Assembly: GCA_964553045.1 (NCBI GenBank)
Contig: CAZKJG010000007.1
Location: forward strand, 69,932 to 133,931
Direction: 5' to 3'
Source of the DNA: JAWLEP01 sp964553045
Lineage (GTDB): Bacteria > Fermentibacterota > Fermentibacteria > Fermentibacterales > JCC-6
DNA length: 64,000 nt
The translations under genes were made by a program, and so were the position numbers. Below are positions 26,566-36,693 of the stretch, one piece after another. The notes below the pieces were generated by a model. The model was not told the origin of the DNA, ran no database searches, and was given only the letters and a program-made list of their open reading frames with translations. How positions within the stretch are numbered: position 1 is the stretch's first letter; each line of letters starts with the position of its first letter.

Positions 26566-26644
26566 GGCGCAACCTTCCCTCCATGAGCGAGCCGGACTCT
26601 GCAGGTATTCTACGGGAAAACGAACCGCTCAGGTAGCGCCGCCG

Positions 26645-29257
26645 CTACTCCAGAAGCACGAACCGCTCGGTAAGGGCAAGCCCGCCGGAGGTGATCCTGG
26701 CGGTGTACACGCCCGAGGGCAGCCTGTTGAGCGTGAGAGTCCCGATACCTTCAGCGGCGTCTGCCGGCCCGCGGTACACGCACCTGCCGGCCAGGTCGAA
26801 CACCCTCAGCCTTCCGGCGGCCCCTCCCGGCAGCCGCCAGCGCAGAACGGCCGCACCCCTGGCGGGGCTGGAGGCGCACCGCAGCCATGCTCCACCTGCT
26901 GCCTGCCGCGACGAGGCCACCGATTCCTGTGTCCAGGAGATGGTCACGTCGTGCAGGGCCGGGGTGGAGTCGCCGTTCAGGCTGGCCAGCGTAGCCTTGT
27001 ACTGGACGTAACGGTGGCCGTCGGTGAGGATTCCCGACAGGCTGTCCGGCTGGTGGATGGGGTCCGACCAGGGCCCCAGGTTGGTGGGGTCGCCGTCCTC
27101 GGAGCTGCGCACCCGAAAGCTGACGTCGGTACCGGAGGCGCCGGGCTCGGTGGAGGTCCAGTCGATCATTCCCCACTCGGCCTCGACACCGGTGTCCAGC
27201 AGCGAGGACTCCAGCCAGCTCTCATCCGGGTAATGCAGAAGGCTCAGCCATCTGGTGCCGTCCAAGTTGGCGCCGGCGATGTCCGGGTAGCCGTCGCCGT
27301 CGAAGTCGGAAGAGCAGAAGTTGCCCAGGTAATTGCCGTAGTCCCCCCAGGTTATGTCATGGGAGAGCCATCCGTAGGCCTCTCCGTCGATGTTCTCCAG
27401 CCAAACCAGGGCAGGGAAGGAATCGATGGGCAGTCCCATGGCGGCGATGTCCAGGTCGCCGTCCTGGTCGTAGTCCTCGGCTATCACCGTCGAGCGATAG
27501 GACTGTGAGGTGTAGTACTGCTGAATCAGGTGATAATCCCAGGTATCGGGGGCGATCTTCTCAACCCAGCTTACCACCCAGGTTCCAGCCAAGTGCACCA
27601 CGGGTATGTCCAAGTCCCCGTCGCCGTCCATGTCCGCCACGGCAAGCCCCATCGGCTGGTCGATATCCACCACCCAGTGCTCGGTCCATTCCGCCCCGGC
27701 TGAGCCCGGGTTGGCGTACCAGTTGACCCAGTTGGGTCGAGGGGTGGCCACCACGTCCGGTGCCAGGTCGCCATCCATGTCGGCCACGGCCATGCCGTCC
27801 ACCTCGTTTGCGGCCAGGGTAATGAGGTGCTCGTCCCAGCTCTCTCCGATTCCGTCGAGGTTCTCCATCCAGGCTATGTAGTACTCCAGGACATCGTCGT
27901 TGAATACCGCAGCCAGATCGGCATCCCCGTCGGAATCGATGTCTGCGATTTTGACCTTGCCGCAGAATCCCGATTTCACCTCGTGTTCGGTCCAGCCGGA
28001 GGGGCCGTTCTCGTACCAGAAAAGGCCGGCAAAGGTCCCCAGGGCAACGTCCTGGTCGCCGTCGCCGTCGAGATCCCCGGCGCTGAGTGAGGTGGACGGC
28101 AGCTCGGAGACCACGTGCTCCTCCCACTCGAGGCCGGAGTGGCTTCCGTCGCTCTCGAACCAGAGGATGCCGCTCTCGTACTCGTTCATGGTGGTCCCGG
28201 CTACGTCGATATCGCCGTCGAGGTCGAAATCACCCGTGCAGACGCTGTTCGCGTCGTACATCCAGCCGATGTTGCTGAAGTTCCAGCCGGACCCGGTGCC
28301 GATGTTCTTCAGCCAGAACAGGCCGGACCCCCAGGTCTCAGCAACCACCAGATCGGTCTTGCCGTCGTCGTCTATGTCGGCCCCGTCCATGTCGTAGTAG
28401 ACGGCTTGATCGTCGGCTACCTCGAAGAGGTCCCACGAAGGGGGCGAGCCACCGTCATTGAGCATGCACCATATGTGGTAATTCCCTCCGCAGTTGATAT
28501 TTGCGAATACGTCGATATCTCCGTCCCCCTCCACGTCAAATGCGGTGGCGCCCCAGGCACTCTCGTCGCTGGTGCCCGCATAGATGCTGTAAAAGCTCCA
28601 GGAGGGAGGGGAGGAGCCATCGTTCTCCATCCAGGAGAGGAGGTATCCATCACCGGCGCTCATCAGAACGTCCAGGTCGCCGTCGCCGTCGCCGTCGATG
28701 TCAACGGGATCGGCAGTCACCGGGGCTTCGAGCAGGCCCGAGCATATCGAGCTCCTGGTGAACGTGGGCGAGGAACCCCCGGAGCTGCTCTACAGCGTAA
28801 CCTCGTCGTGGAACGTGGAGGAGCCCACCAGGTCCAGGTCGCCGTCGCCGTCGATGTCCGCGACCTCCAGGGTCCTGCCCTCCTCGTAGTCGTCGTCTAT
28901 CAGGTGAAAGCTCCAGCCCGGGGGCGCCCCCCCGGTGTTCTCCCACCATGCAACCTGGTCGCCGAAGTAGGCCGTGGCGGCGATGTCCAGATCACCGTCG
29001 GAGTCCAGGTCGCCGAGGGCTGTGGCCCAGGCTCCCTCGAAGCCCCCGGCCACACCGTGAGATACGGCATTCACCTGACCAGGCGGCAGCGACAGCTGGC
29101 CGGGAGATTCGTAGTGGCATTCCGTGTCCAGGTAGAAGCAGGTTGACCACTCGGTGACCGGTCCCTGTACTCCGGGACCGCCCGACCAGTCCGTCTGCGT
29201 GGATGTATCAGCGAAGGCAATCGCAGCGAGCAGCAGGACGAGGGTCAACAATCGCAT
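26645..29257 (-). pseudogene. FG-GAP/VCBS repeat T9SS cargo interrupted by one in-frame TAG
   Basis: One 871-codon frame runs from the ATG at 29257 (GGAGGT upstream) to 26645 with a single TAG at 28790-28792. The protein has a signal peptide and an N-terminal TDWSGGPG block. More than ten FG-GAP units follow with calcium loops of the form DxDxDGDxD (DLDSDGDLDIA, DIDGDGDGDLD). Next come a beta domain and a C-terminal T9SS sorting domain (LRVFDLAGRCVY, LPSGVYTARI, TERFVLLE). The stop falls between two repeat units (DEVTL-stop-SSSGG), where other units have aromatic residues. Nothing else in the frame is broken, so the lesion is recent or the codon is read through in some cells. Confidence 0.75.
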
Positions 29258-29365
29258 ATCGGTACCTCCAGACGATTATGATAAACAATCGCCTCCCGAC
29301 CGCAAGCGGTAAAAACGGCCTGCTTCAGGTCGATCCGCAGGCTGCTGGGGCCTGCCGCGGCGGCC

Positions 29366-29959
29366 CTATCGCATTCTCTCCTCCATCTTCTCCACCGTGA
29401 GGCCGGTGATCACAGACTCCGGCTCGGTGGAGACGGGATCGCGCCGGGCGTCGGCGCCGTCGTCGCGCTCCTTGACCAGCAGCCAGTTCTTCTCGCTGCC
29501 GCCCAGACGGGCGTGGATCAGCGAGTATCCGCCGGAGATCTTGGTCCCCGACAGGCGGACGGACACGTGGCCCTTATGCAGGGCCTCGGCCATGGAAAGC
29601 TCCTCGCCGTCCTTGCAACTCTTGTTCTCGTAGGTACCGTAGTCCCAGACGATCACGGCCCCGCCGCCGTACTCTTCCTCGGGGATCACCCCCTCGAAGC
29701 GGGCGTAGTCCAGGGGATGGTCCTCGGTGCGCACCGCCAGGCGCTTCTGTCGGGGGTCGGTGGACGGCCCCTTGGGCACCGCCCAGGAGACCAGGACCCC
29801 GTCGGCCTCCAGACGGAAGTCCCAGTGCATGGTGCTTGCTCTGTGCTGCTGCAGCACGAAGATGTGCGGGCCTTCCGAATCCTCCCGCTCCCCCGCCGGC
29901 TCGGGCGTCTTCGAGAAATCCCTCTTACCCTTGTACTCCCTCAGCCTGTCGCTCTCCAA
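29366..29959 (-). CDS. Stand-alone LigD-type 3'-phosphoesterase
   Basis: 197 residues containing the whole phosphoesterase module of bacterial DNA ligase D: FVLQQHRASTMHWDFRLE, SWAVPKGPS, AVRTEDHPLDYARFEG and EEYGGGAVIVWDYGTYE. The module removes 3'-phosphates and trims 3'-ribonucleotides. There is no ligase or polymerase domain and no Ku gene in view. It lies 21 bases after rtcB on the same strand, forming a repair operon with RtcB and archease. Confidence 0.85.
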   Translation of the reverse strand: MESDRLREYKGKRDFSKTPEPAGEREDSEGPHIFVLQQHRASTMHWDFRLEADGVLVSWAVPKGPSTDPRQKRLAVRTEDHPLDYARFEGVIPEEEYGGGAVIVWDYGTYENKSCKDGEELSMAEALHKGHVSVRLSGTKISGGYSLIHARLGGSEKNWLLVKERDDGADARRDPVSTEPESVITGLTVEKMEERMR

Positions 29960-29980
29960 CGGAACCCTCCGTTTCCATCC

Positions 29981-31414
29981 TCACCCCTTGATCACCCCGC
30001 CGGGAAGCAGCCTGGCCACGGGCCTGCCCAGGCCCGCCTCTCGGGAGACCCGGACCACCTCCTCTACGTCCTTGTAGGCGCCGGAGGCCTCTTCGGATAC
30101 CCCCTTCTTGCTGACGGCGGCCAGCTCGATTCCCATGGACCGGAGCTCGCCTCTGATCTTCCTGGCGGGGAACTGCTTTCTGGCCTGGTTCCGGGACATT
30201 ACCCGCCCGGCGCCATGGGCGGCGGAGCCGAAGGAGGCGGCCTCCGACCCTTCGGTGCCCGCCAGCAGGTAGGAGGCGGTTCCCATGCTGCCGGGGATGA
30301 TCACCGGCTGGCCAACCTCCCGGTAGACCTCCGGGACCTCGCTCCTGCCGGGGCCGAAGCTCCTGGTGGCCCCCTTGCGGTGTATGCAGACCCGCCTCTG
30401 CTTTCCCTTCACCGTGTGGGTCTCCATCTTGGCCACGTTGTGGCATACGTCGTAGACCTGCCGGATGTCACTCCCGGCGCCCAGCACCCGTTCGAAGGCC
30501 TGCCTTACACGGGCGGCTATTATCTGTCGGTTGGCGAAAGCGTAGTTCACCGCCGCGCACATGGCGCCGTAGTAGGCCCGGCCCAGCGGGGAGCCCAGGG
30601 GGGCGTTTATCAGCTCGCGGTCTGGAAGGCCCGCAGAGCCCAGCTCGTCCTCCATTCGGCGGATGAAGTCCGATGCCACCTGGTGGCCGAAACCCCGGCT
30701 TCCGCAGTGGATCATCACCATGACCTGCCCGACCTCCCGCAGGCCGAAGGCGTCGGCGGCCTCCCTGTCGAAGACCTCGTCCACCCGCTGGACCTCCAGG
30801 AAGTGGTTGCCGCCCCCCAGGGTGCCCAGCTGGGGCTGGCCCCTGTCCAGGGCGCGCTGCGAGAGCTCCTCGGTGGAGGCCTCGGCCATGCGTCCCGCCT
30901 CCTCGGTGCGCGGCAGGTCCTCCTCCCGGCCCAGGCCGTTCTCAACGGCCCACTCCGCGCCCCGGGCGCACACCCGCAACAGGTCATCGCGGCCCAGGCT
31001 GGTGGCGCCGCCGCGGCCCACCCCGGCCGGAACCAGGGAGCGGATGGCGTCCAGCATCTCCCTCATGCTTCCGCGGACGTCGCCGTGGTCCAGCCCGGTG
31101 GCCAGCAGGCGGACGCCGCAGTTGATGTCGTAGCCCACGCCCCCGGGGGAGATGATCCCTCCTTCGGGGTCGAAGGCCGCCACCCCGCCGATGGGGAAAC
31201 CGTAGCCCTGGTGGGCGTCGGGCATCACGTAGGCGGCCTCCAGTATCCCCGGCAGGCAGGCCACGTTGCGCGCCTGCCGCAGGGTCATGTCCCCCCGTAT
31301 CACCGAAAGCAGGCTCTCGGAGGCGTAGATCCTGGCCGGCACCCGCATGTGGCCGCAGCGGGGTATCTCCCAGGTCCAGTCGCCGGTCCTGCGCAGCTTC
31401 ATGTCATCGCTCAT
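29981..31414 (-). CDS. rtcB: RNA-splicing ligase RtcB
   Basis: 477 residues with all core motifs: MPDAHQGYGFPIGGV, GVGYDINCGVRLL (the Cys is a Mn ligand), HCGSRGFGHQVASDF and the C-terminal AHGAGRVMSR whose His receives GMP. RtcB joins 3'-phosphate or 2',3'-cyclic-phosphate RNA ends to 5'-OH ends using GTP. The ATG overlaps the stop of archease (ATGA). Archease activates RtcB turnover, and the downstream 3'-phosphoesterase acts on the same type of 3' end. Confidence 0.95.
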   Translation of the reverse strand: MSDDMKLRRTGDWTWEIPRCGHMRVPARIYASESLLSVIRGDMTLRQARNVACLPGILEAAYVMPDAHQGYGFPIGGVAAFDPEGGIISPGGVGYDINCGVRLLATGLDHGDVRGSMREMLDAIRSLVPAGVGRGGATSLGRDDLLRVCARGAEWAVENGLGREEDLPRTEEAGRMAEASTEELSQRALDRGQPQLGTLGGGNHFLEVQRVDEVFDREAADAFGLREVGQVMVMIHCGSRGFGHQVASDFIRRMEDELGSAGLPDRELINAPLGSPLGRAYYGAMCAAVNYAFANRQIIAARVRQAFERVLGAGSDIRQVYDVCHNVAKMETHTVKGKQRRVCIHRKGATRSFGPGRSEVPEVYREVGQPVIIPGSMGTASYLLAGTEGSEAASFGSAAHGAGRVMSRNQARKQFPARKIRGELRSMGIELAAVSKKGVSEEASGAYKDVEEVVRVSREAGLGRPVARLLPGGVIKG

Positions 31415-31833
31415 ACGTCCACCACCACCTGCACGAACGGGCTATCGCCCTCTTCTACCATCATCTCGCTGTAGGTAATCGCCTTCACCTCGCCGTGGAA
31501 CTCGCAGTCCCCGAACGCCTCGGAGCCCCGCAGCACCGCGGCAAGCCACCGGTCCCCGGCCGATCCCCCCATGTCCACCGACTCGAAGCCCGCCGTGAGG
31601 AAGGCCCCGGTCTCCGCCAGGAAGAGCACCTCCTCCAGCAACCGCAGCAGCAGCCTCTGAAGGTCCCTTCCACCCACCTTTACAATCCTCGAAGCGGCGG
31701 TGCCCGCCTCGTCGGGGTCGTACATCAGCGAGGCCAGGGCCAGGGCGGCATTCCCGAAGGCCTCGCCCAGCGTATTCCCGTAGGCCCGGAACTTCGCCTC
31801 TCCCGTATGAGGCATGAACTCGTATCTCTTCAA
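31411..31833 (-). CDS. Archease, RtcB activator
   Basis: 140 residues. The chosen start is TTG 31833, seven bases after GAGGGGA, giving LKRYEFMPHTGEAKFRAYG, the archease N-terminus with its metal-binding acidic residues. Later blocks include LLLRLLEEVLFLAETG and KAITYSEM, also typical. It stimulates RtcB guanylylation. The 33-codon upstream extension is not conserved in character. Overlap with rtcB confirms the operon. Confidence 0.9.
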   Translation of the reverse strand: MKRYEFMPHTGEAKFRAYGNTLGEAFGNAALALASLMYDPDEAGTAASRIVKVGGRDLQRLLLRLLEEVLFLAETGAFLTAGFESVDMGGSAGDRWLAAVLRGSEAFGDCEFHGEVKAITYSEMMVEEGDSPFVQVVVDV

Positions 31834-32055
31834 TGCAGTCCCCTCCGGTCCCTCAGCTGTCGCAAGTCCGCTCTGAAGATACTCTGAGCCTTCGCGGGCC
31901 CGGCCGCCAGCCCCCTTCCCGGCGCGGGGCAATCCAGCGGCCGCCGATGGCGGGCTGCCAGGGCGTTATTCCGTCTCCTCCCGGCCCTACGGCGCGTTGA
32001 CCCCGATGCGGCCTCCGGCTTATGCTGATGGGTCAAAGAAGGGGCGGCAAAAGCC

Positions 32056-32991
32056 ATGATCGCTTTCGGGCCGGTACCATCGAGAAGGCTGGGCAGGAGC
32101 CTGGGCGTAAACAACATCCCGCCGAAAACCTGCACCTACGCCTGCGTCTACTGCCAGCTGGGCACCACCGGCAGGGTGCGGTCCGACCGGAAGGGGTTCT
32201 ACCGCCCCGAAGAGCTGGCGGAAGCAGTGCGGAGCAAGGTCGCCGCCGCCCGGGACAGCGGCGAGGGGATAGACTACCTGACCTTCGTCCCCGACGGCGA
32301 GCCCACGCTGGACGTCAACCTGGGCCGGCACATGGAGCTGCTGCGCCCCCTGGGCATTCCCATAGCCGTCATATCCAACGCCTCGCTGATCTGGCGGGAG
32401 GACGTGCGCAGCGAGCTGTCCGGAGCCGACTGGGTCTCACTGAAGGCCGACGCCGCCGCCGAGGATGTCTGGCGCCGGGTCAACCGCCCCCACGGCCGGC
32501 TGGACCTCCGGGAGATACAGGAAGGAATGCTGGCCTTCGCCGAGGGCTTCGAGGGAAAGCTGGTGACAGAGACCATGCTGGTCCGCGGCGTCAACGACGC
32601 TCCCGAAAGCCTGCAGCAGGTGGCCGCTTTCCTGCAGAGGCTGGGCCCGGATACCGCCTACCTCGCCATACCCACCCGCCCACCCGCCGAAACCGACGCC
32701 GGCCCCCCCGACGAGGAGACCATCAACCGCGCCTTCCAGATCCTGGGAGACAGGCTGGAGCACGTGGAGTACCTGATCGGCTACGAGGGCAACGCCTTCG
32801 CCTTCACCGGCGACGTGGAGGACGACCTGCTGAGCATCACCTCCGTCCATCCCATGCGCGACGACGCCGTGGAGGAGCTGCTGCGGAAAGCGGGCGCGGA
32901 CTGGTCCGCCGTTCGAAGCCTGGTGGACCGGGGCCTGCTGGTGGAGACCGAGCTGGACGGCCACCGCTTCTACCTAAGAAGGCTGGGCTGA
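32056..32991 (+). CDS. Radical SAM protein (COG0731-type)
   Basis: 311 residues. The cluster motif CTYACVYC (CxxxCxxC) sits near residue 26 in the context FGPVPSRRLGRSLGVN, followed by TFVPDGEPTLDVNLG. These are typical of radical SAM enzymes related to the wyosine-synthase superfamily (COG0731). A C-terminal domain of about 80 residues has no cysteine cluster. The substrate cannot be deduced. Confidence 0.83.
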   Translation: MIAFGPVPSRRLGRSLGVNNIPPKTCTYACVYCQLGTTGRVRSDRKGFYRPEELAEAVRSKVAAARDSGEGIDYLTFVPDGEPTLDVNLGRHMELLRPLGIPIAVISNASLIWREDVRSELSGADWVSLKADAAAEDVWRRVNRPHGRLDLREIQEGMLAFAEGFEGKLVTETMLVRGVNDAPESLQQVAAFLQRLGPDTAYLAIPTRPPAETDAGPPDEETINRAFQILGDRLEHVEYLIGYEGNAFAFTGDVEDDLLSITSVHPMRDDAVEELLRKAGADWSAVRSLVDRGLLVETELDGHRFYLRRLG

Positions 32992-33007
32992 CTCCCGCTG
33001 AAATCGT

Positions 33008-33682
33008 CTACCAGACGCTGCCCCCGCTTGCGGCGACCCTGTAGACCTGCATGGTGAGGGGCACCATCTCCTCGAACTGCTCCGGCTTGCGCTTGCGGCC
33101 GAAGTTCACCATCACCGCGCCCTGGCCCATCTCCAGCGTGGAGAAGGCCTTCCTGTGCTGCAGCAGGTGGCGGCGCAGCTCGGGGGTCATTATCTGCCGG
33201 GTGCGCACCTCGTCCCCCTTCAGCACGAAGGCCTTCGAGAACTCCCCGTCCTCGGGGAAGTCGATGTCCTGCGCCCCCAGCTTCTCCCCGGCCCAGTCCA
33301 GCACACCCAGCTCCCGGCGCAGGAAGGTCCGCGGCACGTCCAGCTCGGGGCTCTCCACCAGGCAGACGGTCTGGCTGTGCGTCTGCGAAGAGGTGCCCTT
33401 TCCGGTGTAGCGGCGTGTGGTGTAGTGGTAGTCGGCCAGGTGCACCACCGCGCCCTCCGACTCCCACCACAGGTGGTTCTTCGTCCTCCGCCGCGATCCC
33501 CTGCCGAACAGTGAGAAGGGGAACCTCGTGTGCAGGTCCGACCCCTTGGCCTCGAACTCGGCCCCCAGCCTCAGGGCAACCGACTGCCAGGCCTCCCTCC
33601 TCCTGCGCTCCAGGCGGAAGGCTATCCATATGATCCCTCCCACCACCACGATGATGGCGACTACCACAACGGCCGGCGACAT
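33008..33682 (-). CDS. Single-pass membrane protein of unknown function
   Basis: 224 residues from the ATG at 33682, with AGGGGGA upstream. One N-terminal helix (PAVVVVAIIVVVGGIIWIAF) is followed by a basic soluble domain. Recognisable pieces include FSLFGRGSRRRTKNHLWWESEG and YHYTTRRYTGKG, typical of uncharacterised proteins with a beta-rich domain that binds membranes. No family name can be given. It converges on the radical SAM gene. Confidence 0.65.
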   Translation of the reverse strand: MSPAVVVVAIIVVVGGIIWIAFRLERRRREAWQSVALRLGAEFEAKGSDLHTRFPFSLFGRGSRRRTKNHLWWESEGAVVHLADYHYTTRRYTGKGTSSQTHSQTVCLVESPELDVPRTFLRRELGVLDWAGEKLGAQDIDFPEDGEFSKAFVLKGDEVRTRQIMTPELRRHLLQHRKAFSTLEMGQGAVMVNFGRKRKPEQFEEMVPLTMQVYRVAASGGSVW

Positions 33683-33878
33683 GCGATCCCCCTTCGGTAG
33701 GGCGGCGACATACTGCACGCCTCTCCACTTCTGCCTGTACACATACGATACCCGCCTCCGCGCCGGCTGCAACGGCCCGCCGCCGAACATCCTGAAGAGC
33801 GGCGTCCCTACTTGCAGCGGCCAGCAGGCACGTTCATAATCCAGTCTGGATGAGGCTGCCCCATGCCGCCCACATCGG

Positions 33879-36461
33879 ATGAAGGGAATGAGGATGCTCT
33901 TCCGCGGAGCGATACCACACTGCAGGAAGCTTGCCGGGCTGCTTCCCCGTGTATTGTCCATTGCGTTGATCCTGGGAGTCCCGACTCTGTTCGCCTGCTC
34001 GGGAGGACCTCCGGAAGAGGTGGCTCGCGATGGAGAAGAGACGTTCGTCCGCATCGACTCCATCGGCTTCGAGGCCTTTGAGGACCGGGTCCCTGCGGGC
34101 ATGTCGGCCGAGCTGGCGGCAGAGACCGGCGAGGCCGGTATAGAGAGCGGCATCCATCGCGACACGGAGGTCTACAGGTCAGGGCAGAGCAGCGTACGGA
34201 TCCAGGGCGCCGATTCCACTACCCACTGGCATTCGCTTCAGGCGGACATCCCCGATGACGTCCATTGCGTAGCCGCAAGGCTCTGGGTCAGGGGAGAGGG
34301 GCTTCGGGCCACGGGCAGCCAGTACGACAACACATACGCCGGATTCCGCTACGAAGGTCTGATCGGCGACAACAGCTACGCCATAGCGGAGATCCCGAAC
34401 GGCAGCTTCGACTGGACCGAGATTACCGTCTTTCTGAATGCCGATGCCCAGCTGGCGAGCAACGTCCGGTTCGTCATCTTCTCCTCGGTGAGCGGCACTC
34501 TTTGGGTGGATGACCTGACTTTCCTCTACGACGCGGAATGTGAGGACATGGAGCCAGAGGCCCTGGAGGGCCCCCTGGCGGAGTACATCGGCACCCTCCA
34601 TCGGCCCACCACCTTCAAGGACATGGCTTCGCCCCCCGACGAGGGCTGTCCCGACAGCATCACCGCTGAAGAGACTCTGGAAGACGTCGACATGCTGGCC
34701 TACATTCTCGAGAACGGCTACAGCGGATACCACTACTGGATGGGCCGGGGAGTGGACTTCGACGCCGTATTCGACAGCGTCAGGGCGTTGGCCGACGACG
34801 ACGGCATGGTAGCTTTGGCGGACATCGAATCGACCATAGCCGCAGGGCTGTCGGACATACAGGACGGCCACCTCCGAATGACGGGGCATGCGGCCCACGG
34901 CTTCCTTCAAAGGAAATGCGCCTACTTCGCCGATGTGATCGTGGAGCCCGCGGACGAGGCCGGATTCGACGACCGTCCGGTATATGTGGTGGGCCAGTCC
35001 CTGGCCGAGGACGTGGAGCCCGGAATGGTCTACGTAGGTCCCGAGGACAGGCTCTTCCCCATCCTCTCGCGAGAGGGGACGCAGCAGTACCAGCTGGGCG
35101 TGCTCAGCAAGGAGTACGCCACCCGCGCCCCTTTCTCCTTCCTGGCCGCCCGCGGCTCGGAGATGACGGCAGCGCTTATGCTGCCCCTGCATGAGTGCCG
35201 GCTGACCCAGGCCGAGAGCTGGACCGGTCCTGTGTTCAGCACGGCAGAGGTCGACGGCGTCGACTTGGTCAGAGTCAGGAGCTTCGGCTTCCACCACGAT
35301 TCGCTGCTGCGGGAATTCGTACAAAGCGGCCAGGAGCTGGCCGACAGCGACAGGCTGGTGGTGGACATCACCGGCAACGGCGGGGGAAACAGCGAATACC
35401 CCCGCGACTTCGTCAGCGGCCTAAACGGCGGGATGGCCCAGTGGAGGCTGTACTACGCCGATCTCTGCTCCCCCGCCACGGTCGGAGCCGCTGCTGCCAT
35501 ACCGCTCACCGAGGGCATGGCCGAGCCGAGGGCGGAGTACATCGAGCTCATGCGGCAGACACTGGAACGTCTTCGGGAGACCCCGGTGCGCAACTGGCTC
35601 AACGTGACGCAGGAGGTTCCGCCCAGGAGGACCGGGGCCTTCAAAGGGCGCGTCGTCCTGCTGACAGACCGCGGCGTGGCCTCCTCCGGAGAGGCCTTCA
35701 TCGACTACGCCCGCTCCATTCCGCAAGCGGTGACCGTGGGCGAGAACTCCGCCGGCATCGGGACATTCGGCGATGTGCTGCAGTACTGGCTGCCCAACTC
35801 CCGGATAAGGCTGCAGGTGCCCCACAAGATCTTCCTGATGCCCGGTTTCCAGGAGGGAGTAGGCTTCACGCCCGACTACTGGCTGGACTCCTCGAATCCC
35901 GTTCCGGAGCTCGTGGAGTGGATGAACAAGCCCGAGACCTACCGGTTCGAGCTGGAGGAGGCCGGCCCCCCGGAGCTGCACGATCTCGACTTCGAAGAGT
36001 TCGAAGACGGAATCCCGCTGCACATCCAATCCACGATCGGAGCGGGCTCCGGACCAAGCGCGCGCACCTCCGAGATCACCAGGGACACCTCGGTAAAGGT
36101 GCTGGGAGAGGCCAGCCTGCGCCTGCGGGGCGACGTGGACACCCACAGGTGGCAGGCTCTCTACCAGGACATCCCCCGAACCTTCGGCAGGATTCGGGTC
36201 GATTACGAGGTCAGGGCGGAGAACGTCCGTCGGGAGGCCAACCAGTTCGACAACTGCTACGTGGGCTTCATGTACACCGATTCGGCCGGCAGCAGGCAGT
36301 TCCTGACCAACGCCTACGAAGGCAGCTTCGACTGGAGGACGGACAGCCTGACTATCAACATAGAAGAGCTGGGCGCCAGCAATGTCCAGTTCATGATCTT
36401 CCTGAGCATGTCCGGGACCTTCTGGGTGGACGAGGTCAGGTTCTTCGAGCTGCCTCAGTAG
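33879..36461 (+). CDS. S41-family tail-specific protease lipoprotein with duplicated flanking domains
   Basis: 860 residues with a lipobox (PTLFAC) near residue 40. Residues about 60-220 and 695-858 are two copies of one beta-sandwich-like domain (shared GSFDW and SGTxWVD blocks with matched Tyr-Asp-Asn segments). Between them lies an S41 peptidase: a helical cap, DRLVVDITGNGGGNSEYP and VASSGEAFIDYA, with the probable catalytic Ser at residue 603, followed by a GVGFTPDYWL tail. S41 enzymes process periplasmic proteins or degrade extracellular peptides. Several ATGs at 33879-33894 are possible starts. Confidence 0.8.
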   Translation: MKGMRMLFRGAIPHCRKLAGLLPRVLSIALILGVPTLFACSGGPPEEVARDGEETFVRIDSIGFEAFEDRVPAGMSAELAAETGEAGIESGIHRDTEVYRSGQSSVRIQGADSTTHWHSLQADIPDDVHCVAARLWVRGEGLRATGSQYDNTYAGFRYEGLIGDNSYAIAEIPNGSFDWTEITVFLNADAQLASNVRFVIFSSVSGTLWVDDLTFLYDAECEDMEPEALEGPLAEYIGTLHRPTTFKDMASPPDEGCPDSITAEETLEDVDMLAYILENGYSGYHYWMGRGVDFDAVFDSVRALADDDGMVALADIESTIAAGLSDIQDGHLRMTGHAAHGFLQRKCAYFADVIVEPADEAGFDDRPVYVVGQSLAEDVEPGMVYVGPEDRLFPILSREGTQQYQLGVLSKEYATRAPFSFLAARGSEMTAALMLPLHECRLTQAESWTGPVFSTAEVDGVDLVRVRSFGFHHDSLLREFVQSGQELADSDRLVVDITGNGGGNSEYPRDFVSGLNGGMAQWRLYYADLCSPATVGAAAAIPLTEGMAEPRAEYIELMRQTLERLRETPVRNWLNVTQEVPPRRTGAFKGRVVLLTDRGVASSGEAFIDYARSIPQAVTVGENSAGIGTFGDVLQYWLPNSRIRLQVPHKIFLMPGFQEGVGFTPDYWLDSSNPVPELVEWMNKPETYRFELEEAGPPELHDLDFEEFEDGIPLHIQSTIGAGSGPSARTSEITRDTSVKVLGEASLRLRGDVDTHRWQALYQDIPRTFGRIRVDYEVRAENVRREANQFDNCYVGFMYTDSAGSRQFLTNAYEGSFDWRTDSLTINIEELGASNVQFMIFLSMSGTFWVDEVRFFELPQ

Positions 36462-36693
36462 GCGACGAGCGCGCAGCATCCGCCGAGCGGATCACAGCCG
36501 GGATCTCTGAGAGTCAGACTCTGGCCGGCCGACCTGCTGTATGCCAGACTAGACCCGAACATCTGCAGGGGCTCCGCCCTGCCGAAGAATGCCCTGTCCG
36601 CGGCAAGTGCTTCGCCGTGGCCGCCAACCTGGTGCTGGGACTGCATGCGGAGCTGGCCCTGAAGACAGCAGCAGTACCCCGTGAGGGGATCCG

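Noticed and set aside
29513..31474. A 653-codon open frame antisense to rtcB
   Set aside because: rtcB on the minus strand is unmistakable; the antisense translation has no recognisable features.
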